Below are positions 26,831-35,768 of a stretch of 64,000 bases of DNA, in pieces. The stretch covers positions 62,001 to 126,000 of the forward strand of contig CAJUNN010000001.1 in assembly GCA_910587955.1 (NCBI GenBank). Direction: 5' to 3'. Under the pieces are notes generated by a model that was given only the letters and a program-made list of their open reading frames with translations, did no database searches and was not told where the DNA came from. The position numbers and the translations under genes were made by a program. Position 1 is the first letter of the stretch, and every line of letters starts with the position of its first letter. The DNA is from an uncultured Lachnospiraceae bacterium. Lineage in GTDB: Bacteria; Bacillota; Clostridia; Lachnospirales; Lachnospiraceae.

Positions 26831-28345
26831 ATGGTGGAGAGCAAAAAAAGACAGAGACGTAGAGGACAGAAAAGGTTTCATAAAAATAGTGTTTTTTCCA
26901 GGCACCTGTTTTTGATTGGAGTTTCTGTTTCGGCTTTTTTGATCACAGGTTTGGCATTGCTTTATCTATTCGTATTTTCCATCCGGGAAATAGAGGTTGT
27001 TGTTCCGGGCGGAGGAGAGGAAGGCTGTACATTTGTCCGGTATGAGGAAGACCTGACTGAAAAATTGGAGGTCTGTGTTACCACAAGCCATGGTTTGGCT
27101 TCCAAACAAGTAACGTATATGTCAGGACAGCCGGATTTGGTGGAAGTGACAGAAGACGGAATTTTGACAGCAAAAAATCCGGGAACAGCCATTATTACAG
27201 TAAAATCAAAATATAATCCGTGGGTAAAGACAGAATTTCCTGTGACCGTGATTCAGAAAGCAGTGGGAATGGAGATAGAAATGCCGTCTGAGATTCCGGT
27301 AAATGAATATTATTATTTGCTGCATACAGGGGACAAACCTGTGATGAAGCCCAAGCCTTTTCCGGAGAATGCTCTGGTGGAGAATCTGGTTTTTGAGAGT
27401 GAAAACCCGGAGATTGTTTCTGTGACAGAAGGAGGAGAGTTAGAAGTTCACAAAACAGGGATTACTGTGATTCATGTTTCCTGGACCGGCCCCTATACCG
27501 AAAAGGGAAAAACGGAAGATTTGGGAGAATTCATGGTGAATGTCTGCCGGGAAACGGATCACGACAGGCTCGCGGATCATGAACTAAAATGGTATGAGGA
27601 GACCTGCCTGGTGGCCCATGCTTTGGGAAATGCAGGGGAATATACGTATACGAATACAAAGGATGCTTTGGAAGAATCCATTGCAGAAGGGTACAAAGTT
27701 TTGGAAGTAGATCTGGGGATGACTGCAGATGAAGAAATTGTCTGCCGGCATACCTGGTATTCCGACGATTTTGATGTTTCATATGACGGCTCCATTCCGG
27801 CTCTGGTTTCGTTTGAGCAGGAAAAATATCACGGTGTTCTGACAACCTTAAGTGCAAGAGGACTGCTGGAGATATGGAGCAGTCATCCGGAACTTTATTT
27901 CATGCTGGACGTGAAACAAGATGAAAATACAAATTTTCTGGAAGTTTTGGAGAAGTTTACAGCTCTGGCAAAGGAGATGGATCAAGAGCAGCTTCTGGAA
28001 CATATGATTGTACAGTTGTACGCGGTGGAAGATTATGATAGAATCAATGCTGTGTATCCGGTGAAAAACTGGCTGTTTACAATCTATCAGCTTTCGGATG
28101 AAGAAGGGGCGGAGGTGGAAGCTGCGGCTTTCGCGGCGGAAAAGGGTTTTGGGGTATTTACGGTTCCTGCATCCTGCCTTGGTAATAATTATTTTGTGGA
28201 TTTGGCAGATGAATATGGATTAAACCTCTTTATTCATGTGGCAGATCGGGAAGAAGATGTCTGGAGGCTTTCCAGAAGAGGGATTTATGGATATTATTCT
28301 GATTTTCTAAAACCGAATGAAGCCAACAGAAACGGAGAAAACTAA
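26831..28345 (+). CDS. Membrane-anchored Ig-like (Big) plus GDPD-like phosphodiesterase
   Basis: The 504-residue protein has a basic N-terminus, one membrane helix near residues 20-48, two beta-rich segments of bacterial Ig-like (Big_2) look (about 55-140 and 145-235; VTEDGILTAKNPGTA is typical) and a C-terminal glycerophosphodiester phosphodiesterase-like domain from residue 258. In that domain HALG replaces the usual HRG (His263 kept, Arg lost), TNT matches ENT, the metal pair E292/D294 is kept (LEVDLG), and His307 lies in RHT. The enzyme would face outside and could cleave glycerol-phosphate esters. It follows the LtaS-like gene after 7 bases, so the two are co-expressed. Confidence 0.8.
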   Translation: MVESKKRQRRRGQKRFHKNSVFSRHLFLIGVSVSAFLITGLALLYLFVFSIREIEVVVPGGGEEGCTFVRYEEDLTEKLEVCVTTSHGLASKQVTYMSGQPDLVEVTEDGILTAKNPGTAIITVKSKYNPWVKTEFPVTVIQKAVGMEIEMPSEIPVNEYYYLLHTGDKPVMKPKPFPENALVENLVFESENPEIVSVTEGGELEVHKTGITVIHVSWTGPYTEKGKTEDLGEFMVNVCRETDHDRLADHELKWYEETCLVAHALGNAGEYTYTNTKDALEESIAEGYKVLEVDLGMTADEEIVCRHTWYSDDFDVSYDGSIPALVSFEQEKYHGVLTTLSARGLLEIWSSHPELYFMLDVKQDENTNFLEVLEKFTALAKEMDQEQLLEHMIVQLYAVEDYDRINAVYPVKNWLFTIYQLSDEEGAEVEAAAFAAEKGFGVFTVPASCLGNNYFVDLADEYGLNLFIHVADREEDVWRLSRRGIYGYYSDFLKPNEANRNGEN

Positions 28346-28347
28346 CC

Positions 28348-28770
28348 ATGAATAAACTAATGTCGCAAATATTAAAATTCGGCGCTGTAGGCTTTCTGTG
28401 CTTTTTCATCGACTACGGCATTCTGGTAGCCCTGGTGGAACTGCTGGGAGTGGACAAGCTCATTGCCAGCGGCTGTTCCTTCACGGTTTCCGTGATTGTA
28501 AATTACATTTTAAGCATTACGGTGGTATTTGACGCGGACCGGGACGGAAATAAAGTGAAGCAGTTTATACTCTTTGTAATTTTAAGCCTGATCGGACTGG
28601 GGATCAACCAGCTGATTATGTGGAAAGGCGACGAGTGGCTGGGACAGTTTATGGGAAAATACCGGGACTTTGCCTATATGATTGTGAAGATCTTTGCCAC
28701 AGCTGTGGTAATGGTATATAATTTCATTACCCGCAAGATGTTTATTGAGAAAAAGCCGCAGAAGCCGTAA
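28348..28770 (+). CDS. gtrA: GtrA family membrane protein
   Basis: The 140-residue protein has four hydrophobic helices and the GtrA signature: KFGAVGFLCFFIDYG at the start, FTVSVIVNYILS in the middle and YNFITRKMFIF-like end (here YNFITRKMFIEK). GtrA-type proteins are thought to flip undecaprenyl-phosphate sugars made by GtrB-type GT2s. It starts 2 bases after the preceding stop, with GGAG upstream. Possible partners here are the GT2s at 15257 and 23909. Confidence 0.88.
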   Translation: MNKLMSQILKFGAVGFLCFFIDYGILVALVELLGVDKLIASGCSFTVSVIVNYILSITVVFDADRDGNKVKQFILFVILSLIGLGINQLIMWKGDEWLGQFMGKYRDFAYMIVKIFATAVVMVYNFITRKMFIEKKPQKP

Positions 28771-28797
28771 GCATTAGCATCCAGAGGAGTGTAGCGT

Positions 28798-30441
28798 GTG
28801 AAAAAGAAAGGCATTCTGTTTTTGAATTTGATACTGCTGCTGGGCTGCCTGCTCTTTTTCGTTTTGAAACCGGTGCTGGCAGGACCCATCCGCTTAAGGA
28901 TTGCCGGAGAGCAGGAGATAGAGAGCATTTTGGAAGCCCGGACGCAGGTTTTGGAGCCTTTTTTTACAGAGCTTGCTTTTTCCGGGGAAAAGCTTCCTTT
29001 TGACCGGAATACTTCTACCTTTTACCTTCCGCTTAATATGCAGACTTCGGCTTGGGAAACGGGTATCTTGACAAGTCTTTCGCCGGATGTGGAAATTTTC
29101 TTTGCTGAGGATTTTACGAAAGAAGATAAGCAGGGAGCCATAGGGGAGGGGAAAACCTTCCGGTTCTACGCAGTCCGGGGCGGGGAATACCAGGTATGCA
29201 GTCTGGCGGTAACAGGTCTTCCCATTATCTCCATTGAGACGGAGGAGACGGCAGACACGGAGGTATTCGGAGGCACAGTCTGCTTCTGGGACTGTGCGGA
29301 TAAGAGGAACTGGGTTTCTTCCAATATTCTGGAGGCCCATATCCGGGGCAATACCAGCCGCACATATCCCAAGAAGGGTTACAGGCTCAGTTTGAAAACC
29401 CAGGATAAGAAGGGGAATATAGTTCCGGACAAGAAATCCCTCTTCGGTATGCGCAAAGATGACGAGTGGATTCTCAATGCCATGTACAGCGATGCCACAA
29501 AAATCCGGGATAAGCTGTCTCTGGATGTATGGAATGATTTCGGAGCTTCCGCAGAGGAATTTCCCAATGCGCGGTTCGGGACGGATTTGACATATGTAGA
29601 AGTGTTTTTTAACCAGGAATACTGGGGTCTCTACGGCCTGATGGAGCCGGTGGATTCCAAGCAGCTGGATTTGGGCCGGGAGGAAGAGGGGAAGCCGGCA
29701 GAATACTCCTACAAAGCCATTACCGCCCAGAGTATTCCTACCGGGGAGCTTGAGGAGGCGGAGATGTCCGGGGAGCAGCTGGCCGGATTTGAGCTGAAAG
29801 GCAGGTATGCTTCCATTGGCAGGGATACCTGGGAACCCTTGCTTTTATATTTAAAATTTCGGGATTTGGCAGATAATGAGACATTTGTGGAGGAGCTTCC
29901 GGATCTGGTGGATACGGAAGGGGCTCTCAACGTGTGGATTTACCTCCAGGCAGTGCTCGGCATTGACAACCGGGCAAAAAACATGTATTATGTGGCAAAA
30001 AGTACCGGAAGCGGACAAAAAATGTATTTTGTCCCCTGGGATATGGATATTACCTGGGGAGACTCTCTGTGGGAGGGAACCGGGGAAAATATTTGGGATG
30101 TGAAAATGAATACGGCTCTCTATTCCGAGCGTATCAACTGGACCCTGGGGGACCGGATGGTAGAGCTGGATGCGCTGGGGTCCAGGGATTATGTAAAAGA
30201 AACCTGGCGAAAACTCCGGGAGGGCCCTTTAGCGGACGATGCCCTTATGGGGAGAGTGGACGGTCTGGTCCATGAAATCCGTGATTCCGGAGCCCTGAGG
30301 CGCAACGAAGAGCGCTGGCCAGAGAGCAATTCGGAAGCAGATTATGTACTTTTTAAGCGGATGGCCCTCTACCGTATGAAGATTTTGGATTACTATTTTG
30401 ACGGGAACCTGGAGGAATACTTGGGACTTGGGTATGAATAA
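28798..30441 (+). CDS. CotH-family protein kinase-like protein
   Basis: The 547-residue protein has a signal anchor (LFLNLILLLGCLLFFVL) and a CotH domain. Seen motifs are HIRGNTSRTYPKKGYR (from residue 181), LFGMRKDDEWILNAMYSD, RDKLSLDVW, FFNQEYWGLYGLMEPVD and the metal-binding WDMDITWGD (residues 414-422). Bacillus CotH is a secretory-pathway-like kinase that phosphorylates spore coat proteins. Here the predicted topology puts the domain outside the cell, and the neighbours are VTC and DUF4956 genes, a recurring trio. The substrate is unknown. The GTG start follows AGAGGAG. Confidence 0.88.
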   Translation: MKKKGILFLNLILLLGCLLFFVLKPVLAGPIRLRIAGEQEIESILEARTQVLEPFFTELAFSGEKLPFDRNTSTFYLPLNMQTSAWETGILTSLSPDVEIFFAEDFTKEDKQGAIGEGKTFRFYAVRGGEYQVCSLAVTGLPIISIETEETADTEVFGGTVCFWDCADKRNWVSSNILEAHIRGNTSRTYPKKGYRLSLKTQDKKGNIVPDKKSLFGMRKDDEWILNAMYSDATKIRDKLSLDVWNDFGASAEEFPNARFGTDLTYVEVFFNQEYWGLYGLMEPVDSKQLDLGREEEGKPAEYSYKAITAQSIPTGELEEAEMSGEQLAGFELKGRYASIGRDTWEPLLLYLKFRDLADNETFVEELPDLVDTEGALNVWIYLQAVLGIDNRAKNMYYVAKSTGSGQKMYFVPWDMDITWGDSLWEGTGENIWDVKMNTALYSERINWTLGDRMVELDALGSRDYVKETWRKLREGPLADDALMGRVDGLVHEIRDSGALRRNEERWPESNSEADYVLFKRMALYRMKILDYYFDGNLEEYLGLGYE

Positions 30442-30447
30442 ACAGCG

Positions 30448-30470
30448 GCCGCAGACCGGGAGTCTGCGGC
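30448..30470 (+). other. Perfect intergenic hairpin between the CotH and VTC genes
   Basis: GCCGCAGAC and GTCTGCGGC (9 bp, no mismatch) flank a 5-base loop, 7 bases after the CotH stop. No T-run follows, so it may stabilise or process the mRNA rather than terminate it. Confidence 0.55.
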
Positions 30471-30479
30471 GGAACGGGA

Positions 30480-31184
30480 ATGGTGGCAGGGATGAAGTAC
30501 AGACATGAATTGAAATATGTAGTAACGGCTGTCCAGATGGCACTTTTGGAGAGCCGGATCCAGAATCTGATATCTCTGGACAGTCATGCGGGGGAAGAGG
30601 GGAGCTACCGGATCCGCAGCCTTTATTTTGATGACAGGTACCATAGCTGCTATTTAGAGAACGAGATTGGCACGGATCCAAGGGAGAAATTCCGTATTCG
30701 GATTTACAATGGGGATCTGGGACGCATCAGCCTGGAGCTAAAGCGCAAGGAGCATGGCATGACACAGAAAATTGCCTGCCCGCTGACGAAGGAGCAGTGC
30801 CTGGAGCTGATGGCCGGGAAGCCGCTTCCCGTAGACGCATCTTATGCACCGGTGCTGCAGAAGTTCAATCTTTTGGTGCGTACCCGGGGGATGGGACCGG
30901 CAGTGATTGTGGAGTACGACCGGGTCCCCTATGTGGATCGGCTGGGGAATGTGCGGGTGACGCTGGATCGGAACATTGCCTCTTCCCAGGCTGTATCGGC
31001 TTTTCTGGAACCGGAGATTTCCAGGCGCCCGGTGATGCCGGCAGGGCAGCATATTCTGGAAGTAAAGTATGATGAATTCCTCCCGGATTATATATACCGG
31101 AACCTGCAGATTCCGGGTCTTCGGCAGACCGCGTTTTCCAAATACTATCTGTGCAGGCGCTTTAGTCAGAGAGGAATTTTGTAA
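30480..31184 (+). CDS. VTC-domain protein (polyphosphate polymerase-like, TTM superfamily)
   Basis: The 234-residue protein has the tunnel-domain pattern of VTC: YRHELKY at the start, YRIRSLYFDD, KFRIRIYN, LELKRKEHGMTQK, VIVEYDR, VTLDRNI and LEVKYDE, an alternation of basic and acidic strand residues. In yeast, VTC4 makes polyphosphate from ATP. No membrane helix is seen, so the protein is probably cytoplasmic and may pair with the DUF4956 membrane protein downstream. An ATG at 30492 is a possible alternative start that would give the usual MKYRHE N-terminus. Confidence 0.88.
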   Translation: MVAGMKYRHELKYVVTAVQMALLESRIQNLISLDSHAGEEGSYRIRSLYFDDRYHSCYLENEIGTDPREKFRIRIYNGDLGRISLELKRKEHGMTQKIACPLTKEQCLELMAGKPLPVDASYAPVLQKFNLLVRTRGMGPAVIVEYDRVPYVDRLGNVRVTLDRNIASSQAVSAFLEPEISRRPVMPAGQHILEVKYDEFLPDYIYRNLQIPGLRQTAFSKYYLCRRFSQRGIL

Positions 31185-31212
31185 GAAAGAGTACAATGGA
31201 GGAAAGTAAACA

Positions 31213-31887
31213 ATGGGATTTCAAGATGTGTTTAAAAAATCGTTCCTGGAAGGATTTACCAGCATGGATATTTCCGCCGGCCGGATTATGGCAACCTTTG
31301 CGGTCACCTGTATTCTGGCCTGCTATATTTTCCTGATTTACCGGCTGATGACCCGGAAATCTTTTTACTCCAAGGGATTCAATGTTTCCCTGGCAGCCCT
31401 GTCGGTAATTACGGCGGCCATTATTCTGGCCATGCAGTCCAACCTGGTGATTTCCCTGGGTATGGTGGGTGCCCTTTCCATCGTCCGCTTCCGCACAGCC
31501 ATCAAGGATCCCATGGATCTGGTGTTCCTTTTCTGGTCTATCAGCGTGGGGATTATCTGCGGGGCGGGGCTTTTTGAGGTAGCCCTTTTGACCTGTCTGG
31601 TGGTGACGGTATTGATTTTACTTTTGGAGAACCTTCCCGCTTCCCGGGCACCCATGATGCTGGTGGTCAACCTGGCAGATGCACAGGGAGAAGATTCCGT
31701 TCTGGATGTGGTAGAGAAATACAGCCGTTTCCATAAAGTGAAATCCAGAAATATCACCGGAGCCGGCATGGATATGGTGGTGGAAGTACGTGTAAAGGCA
31801 GAGAGTGCTTTTGTAAAAGAAGTATCCGGCCTTTCCGAGGTGCAGGCAGTCTCTCTGATTGCCCATGACGGGGAAGTAACCTTTTAA
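31213..31887 (+). CDS. DUF4956 membrane protein
   Basis: The 224-residue product has four hydrophobic segments (residues about 20-150) and a soluble C-terminal alpha/beta tail of about 75 residues. The central MVGALSIVRFRTAIKDPMDLVFLFW stretch (split here as SIVRFRTAIKDP) is the family signature. DUF4956 genes are frequent neighbours of VTC and CotH genes; whether the trio makes or moves polyphosphate, or modifies a surface polymer, is unknown. GGAGG precedes the ATG by 10 bases. It belongs to the same transcript as the upstream genes. Confidence 0.88.
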   Translation: MGFQDVFKKSFLEGFTSMDISAGRIMATFAVTCILACYIFLIYRLMTRKSFYSKGFNVSLAALSVITAAIILAMQSNLVISLGMVGALSIVRFRTAIKDPMDLVFLFWSISVGIICGAGLFEVALLTCLVVTVLILLLENLPASRAPMMLVVNLADAQGEDSVLDVVEKYSRFHKVKSRNITGAGMDMVVEVRVKAESAFVKEVSGLSEVQAVSLIAHDGEVTF

Positions 31888-31909
31888 TCTGTGACAATGG
31901 AGTTTTGCC

Positions 31910-33382
31910 ATGGGAAATCCATTTCGGATGTGCGGACGCGGACTGCGCTATGTGAGGCAGTACGGGCCCGCACAGCTTTATCGGAAAATAAAAGAACGGC
32001 GGGACAGGAACCGGGCGGAAGCCGGTTATGAAGACTGGCTGGCAGGACAGCTTGCCCGGGAAAAGGAGAGCGCGCCCGAAGCCGGAATGGCTGCGGAGTG
32101 GCCTTCCTTCAGTATCCTGGTCCCGGCCTATGAGACGCCGGAGCCCTTTCTGCGCCAGATGATTGAGTCCGTGCTGGGACAGAGCTATAAGAATGCGGAG
32201 CTTTGTATTGCGGACGGCAGCGCCTCGGAACAGGTGCGCCGGGTAGCGGAGGAATACCGGGAGAAAGATCCCCGCCTGCAATATAAAAAGCTGCCGGAAA
32301 ACCGGGGGATCTCCGAGAACACCAACGCTGCTCTTTCCATGGCGTCCGGGGACTACGTGGGACTTCTGGATCACGATGATATCCTGCTTCCGGGTGCCCT
32401 TTTTAAAATTGCGGAGGCTCTGGTAAAGGCGGGGCGGCCGGATGCTGTCTATACGGACGAGGATAAGGTCAATCCCGGTCTGACCCGGCATTTTCAGCCC
32501 CATTTTAAACCGGACTTTAATCTGGAATATCTGTGCAGCAACAACTATATCTGTCATTTTTTTGCAGTGCGGCGGGAGCTGGCCCTTAAGGCGGGCGGAT
32601 TCCGAAGTGGGTTTGACGGGGCCCAGGACCACGATTTTATCCTGCGGTGTGCGGAAGCTGCGGACCGGGTTCTTCATGTACCGGAAGTTTTGTACTCCTG
32701 GCGCTGCCATGAGGCATCTACGGCGGCCAATCCGGAGAGCAAGCTTTATGCCTACGAGGCGGGAAAACGGGCAGTCCAAGCCCACTTGGAGCGCACGGGT
32801 TCCGCGGCGGAGGTGCTGGATACTTCCAACTATGGATTTTACCGTCTTCGGTATCCGCGGACCGATAGGAAAATCTTAATAAAATCTTTTGAAAATTTAA
32901 ATGGACAAACGGGGATAAAAGTTGTATATTATGATAAAGCATGTAATAATTCTGTAACAATTTCTGCAGAACATACGGAAGAGGGGCAGGAGAGGTATAT
33001 GCTTTTTACCTGTGTCCGGAATGCGGAGGCGGGAGCAGGGTTCTGGGAGGAGATTCTTTCTTGCTGTGCCAGGCCGGAGGTGGGAATCGCCTGCGCCAGG
33101 GTATATGACAGGAGCAGGCGGCTGACTTCGGATATACGGATGGCAGGTGTACAGGATCCGTTCGGGGTGAGTACGAAGGGATTGAAGGAAGGGTATTCCG
33201 GCTATTTCCACAGAGTACTGCTGCAGCAGGAGATTGAAAGCCCCACCGACTGCTTTTTGGTGAGGGAAGAGCTTCTGGAAGGATTGGAAAGCGTTACCGT
33301 CCGGGAGCTGTGCGAAAAAATCAGGAGACAGGGATACCGCATGGTGTACGATCCCTGGGCAGTGGTGTATGAGGGACGATAG
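31910..33382 (+). CDS. GT2 glycosyltransferase with a degenerate second domain
   Basis: The 490-residue protein has a full N-terminal GT2 domain from about residue 66 (FSILVPAYETP, GLLDHDDILLP, GAQDHDFILR) similar to domain 1 of the protein at 11485. The second half, from about residue 325, keeps only scraps of a GT2 fold and lacks the nucleotide-binding start. The junction, bases 32870-32990, is strikingly AT-rich compared with both flanks, suggesting a recombination or decay point. One sugar transfer to the glycan is likely; the sugar is unknown. The 3' end overlaps the next GT2 gene by 14 bases. Confidence 0.82.
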   Translation: MGNPFRMCGRGLRYVRQYGPAQLYRKIKERRDRNRAEAGYEDWLAGQLAREKESAPEAGMAAEWPSFSILVPAYETPEPFLRQMIESVLGQSYKNAELCIADGSASEQVRRVAEEYREKDPRLQYKKLPENRGISENTNAALSMASGDYVGLLDHDDILLPGALFKIAEALVKAGRPDAVYTDEDKVNPGLTRHFQPHFKPDFNLEYLCSNNYICHFFAVRRELALKAGGFRSGFDGAQDHDFILRCAEAADRVLHVPEVLYSWRCHEASTAANPESKLYAYEAGKRAVQAHLERTGSAAEVLDTSNYGFYRLRYPRTDRKILIKSFENLNGQTGIKVVYYDKACNNSVTISAEHTEEGQERYMLFTCVRNAEAGAGFWEEILSCCARPEVGIACARVYDRSRRLTSDIRMAGVQDPFGVSTKGLKEGYSGYFHRVLLQQEIESPTDCFLVREELLEGLESVTVRELCEKIRRQGYRMVYDPWAVVYEGR

Positions 33383-34328
33383 CAGGGTATCCGTTGTGAT
33401 ACCGAACTATAATGGAATGGCTTATTTGGAATCCTGCCTGCGCGCACTGCTTGCAGATGACGCCAAGGTGGAAATTCTGGTTGTGGATAATGGATCCACG
33501 GACGGCAGCAGGGAACTGGCGGAGGAGAAATTTCCTCAGGTCCGCGTCATAGCCCTTCAAGAGAATTACGGTTTCTGCAGGGCCTGCAACGAAGGGATCC
33601 GGGCAGCCTCGGCTCCCTATGTGATTCTTTTAAATAACGATACGGAAGTGCTTCCCGGTTTTACAAAGGCGCTGGCGGCGGCACTTCATGCTGATAAGCG
33701 TATCTTTTCGGCGGGAGCCAAGATGATACAGCTTTATCACAGAGATAAGATAGACGATGCGGGGGATTTTTATTGTGCCCTTGGCTGGGCTTTTGCCAGG
33801 GGGAAAGACAAGCCCGCAGAGTATTATGAGCAGCAGGATGAGATTTTTGCAGCCTGCGGAGGCGCGGCTATTTACCGGAAAGCGGTTTTGGAAAAAATCG
33901 GGTATCTGGACGAGGCCCACTTTGCTTACCTGGAAGATATGGATCTGGGATACCGGGCAAAGATTGCAGGCTACCGCAATGTATTTGTGCCGGCGGCTAA
34001 AGTCCTCCATGCGGGAAGCGGCACCAGCGGCTCCCGGCACAATGCCTTTAAAGTAGCCTTGAGTTCCAGAAACAGTGTATATCTGGTATATAAAAATATG
34101 CCGTTTCTCCAGATTCTTTTGAACCTGCCCTTTCTGCTGGCCGGTTTTGGACTGAAATTCCTGTTTTTTCTGTCTAAGGGGCTGGGAGGCGTTTATATCC
34201 GGGGAATTTTCAGGGGCCTTAGAATGTGCCGGAAGGACAGGAAAGTAAAGTTTTATTGGAAAAATCTTCCCGCCTATGTTAAAATCCAGTTAGCACTCTG
34301 GCGGAACATAGGAAAGAGGTTCGGGTGA
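33369..34328 (+). CDS. GT2 glycosyltransferase, rhamnosyltransferase-like
   Basis: The 319-residue protein has the GT2 pattern VSVVIPNYNG, VVDNGSTDGS, YGFCRACNEGI, LLNNDTEV and FAYLEDMDLGYRAKIAG, which is typical of WbbL-type rhamnosyltransferases. A hydrophobic stretch near residues 240-262 may dock it to the membrane. The ATG overlaps the upstream gene, implying coupling. With rfbBAC in the locus, a deoxysugar donor is plausible but not shown. Confidence 0.85.
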   Translation: MRDDSRVSVVIPNYNGMAYLESCLRALLADDAKVEILVVDNGSTDGSRELAEEKFPQVRVIALQENYGFCRACNEGIRAASAPYVILLNNDTEVLPGFTKALAAALHADKRIFSAGAKMIQLYHRDKIDDAGDFYCALGWAFARGKDKPAEYYEQQDEIFAACGGAAIYRKAVLEKIGYLDEAHFAYLEDMDLGYRAKIAGYRNVFVPAAKVLHAGSGTSGSRHNAFKVALSSRNSVYLVYKNMPFLQILLNLPFLLAGFGLKFLFFLSKGLGGVYIRGIFRGLRMCRKDRKVKFYWKNLPAYVKIQLALWRNIGKRFG

Positions 34329-34334
34329 TACAGC

Positions 34335-35744
34335 GTGATCAAAGATAACCAGCAGCATTTTAACAGACTGCATGTACTGATAGACATTATTGTTATGATT
34401 GTGTCCTACATGCTGGCCTGGATGCTACAATTTGTGATTTTAAAAAGGGAATCTGCGTTTTCCTTCCGGCATTATATGGTGATGCTGGTCTTTTTGGTTC
34501 CCATCTATGTGGCGCTCTATTCTGCATTTAACCTTTATACCACCAGAAGCGTGCGCAGGAAACGGGTGGAGCTGGGCAAGATTGTGGAGGCCAACACCAT
34601 CGGGTTAGTATTGTTTATGGCGGGCATGTTTTTTATCCGCAACAACCTGGTTTTTACCACCAACTACTCCAGACCGGTGCTGTTTTACTTCTATGTGATC
34701 AACATTATTCTGGAGGGCCTGGTCCGCTCTCTGATCCGGCTGGGGTTAACGCGCCTGCGCCGAAAGGGCTTTAACCTGAAACATATTATTCTGGTAGGGT
34801 ACAGCCGGGCGGCAGAGGAATATATCGATCGGATCAAGGCAAACCCGGAATGGGGCTATGAGCTGATCGGAATCCTGGACGACAATGTGGAGTGTGGCAT
34901 GAAATACCGCGGGATTCAGGTTTTCGGAAACATTGACGAAATAGCCCAGGTACTGACCCGCATCAGCCCTGACGAGGTTGCCATTACCCTGGGGTTAAGC
35001 GAGTACTCTAAGCTGGAACACATTGTGGCTGAGTGTGAAAAGTCCGGCGTGCATACAAAATTTATTCCGGATTACAATAATATTATTCCCACCCGTCCGT
35101 ACACGGAGGATTTGAGCGGCCTTCCGGTGATCAATATCCGGCATGTGCCTTTAACCAATACCTTTAATGCCTTTCTGAAACGCAGCATGGATCTGGCGGG
35201 GGGTATTTTTGCTCTGGTACTGTTTTCACCGGTGATGCTGGCGGCGGCTGCAGCGGTAAAGCTTACATCTCCCGGGCCTTTGATTTATGCTCAGGAGCGG
35301 GTGGGGCTTCACAATAAGAATTTCCGGATGTACAAATTCCGCTCTATGGATGTGCAGACACCTAAAAAGGAACGGGGAGCATGGACAGTTCCCGATGATC
35401 CAAGAGTGACGAAGGTGGGAAAAATCATCCGCAGGACAAGCATAGACGAGCTTCCGCAGCTCTTTAATATCCTGAAGGGAGATATGAGTCTGGTAGGACC
35501 CAGGCCGGAGCGGCCGTTTTTTGTAGAGAAGTTCCGGGAAGAAATTCCAAGATATATGATTAAGCACCAGGTGCGTCCGGGTATGACCGGCTGGGCCCAG
35601 ATCAACGGGTACAGAGGGAATACTTCCATCCGCAAGCGTATTGAGTATGATTTGTATTACATTGAGAACTGGACGCCTGGGTTTGATATAAAAATTTTGT
35701 TTCTGACGATATTTAAAGGCTTTATCAACAAAAACGCCTACTAG
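34335..35744 (+). CDS. Initiating polyprenyl glycosylphosphotransferase (WbaP/CpsE-like)
   Basis: It starts repeat-unit or chain synthesis by moving a sugar-1-phosphate from a nucleotide sugar to undecaprenyl phosphate. The 469-residue protein has four to five N-terminal hydrophobic segments, a Rossmann-like central part (ILVGYSRAAEEYIDRI near 153) and the C-terminal catalytic domain from about residue 282: KRSMDLAGG, YAQERVGLHNK, MYKFRSMD, RRTSIDELPQLFNIL, GDMSLVGPRPERP and KHQVRPGMTGWAQ. The sugar is likely glucose or galactose, unverified. The GTG start is distant from the best ribosome binding site (GAAAGAGG), so the exact start is less sure. Confidence 0.9.
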   Translation: MIKDNQQHFNRLHVLIDIIVMIVSYMLAWMLQFVILKRESAFSFRHYMVMLVFLVPIYVALYSAFNLYTTRSVRRKRVELGKIVEANTIGLVLFMAGMFFIRNNLVFTTNYSRPVLFYFYVINIILEGLVRSLIRLGLTRLRRKGFNLKHIILVGYSRAAEEYIDRIKANPEWGYELIGILDDNVECGMKYRGIQVFGNIDEIAQVLTRISPDEVAITLGLSEYSKLEHIVAECEKSGVHTKFIPDYNNIIPTRPYTEDLSGLPVINIRHVPLTNTFNAFLKRSMDLAGGIFALVLFSPVMLAAAAAVKLTSPGPLIYAQERVGLHNKNFRMYKFRSMDVQTPKKERGAWTVPDDPRVTKVGKIIRRTSIDELPQLFNILKGDMSLVGPRPERPFFVEKFREEIPRYMIKHQVRPGMTGWAQINGYRGNTSIRKRIEYDLYYIENWTPGFDIKILFLTIFKGFINKNAY

Positions 35745-35768
35745 TGTCGGAGCAGAAAGGGTTATGAT

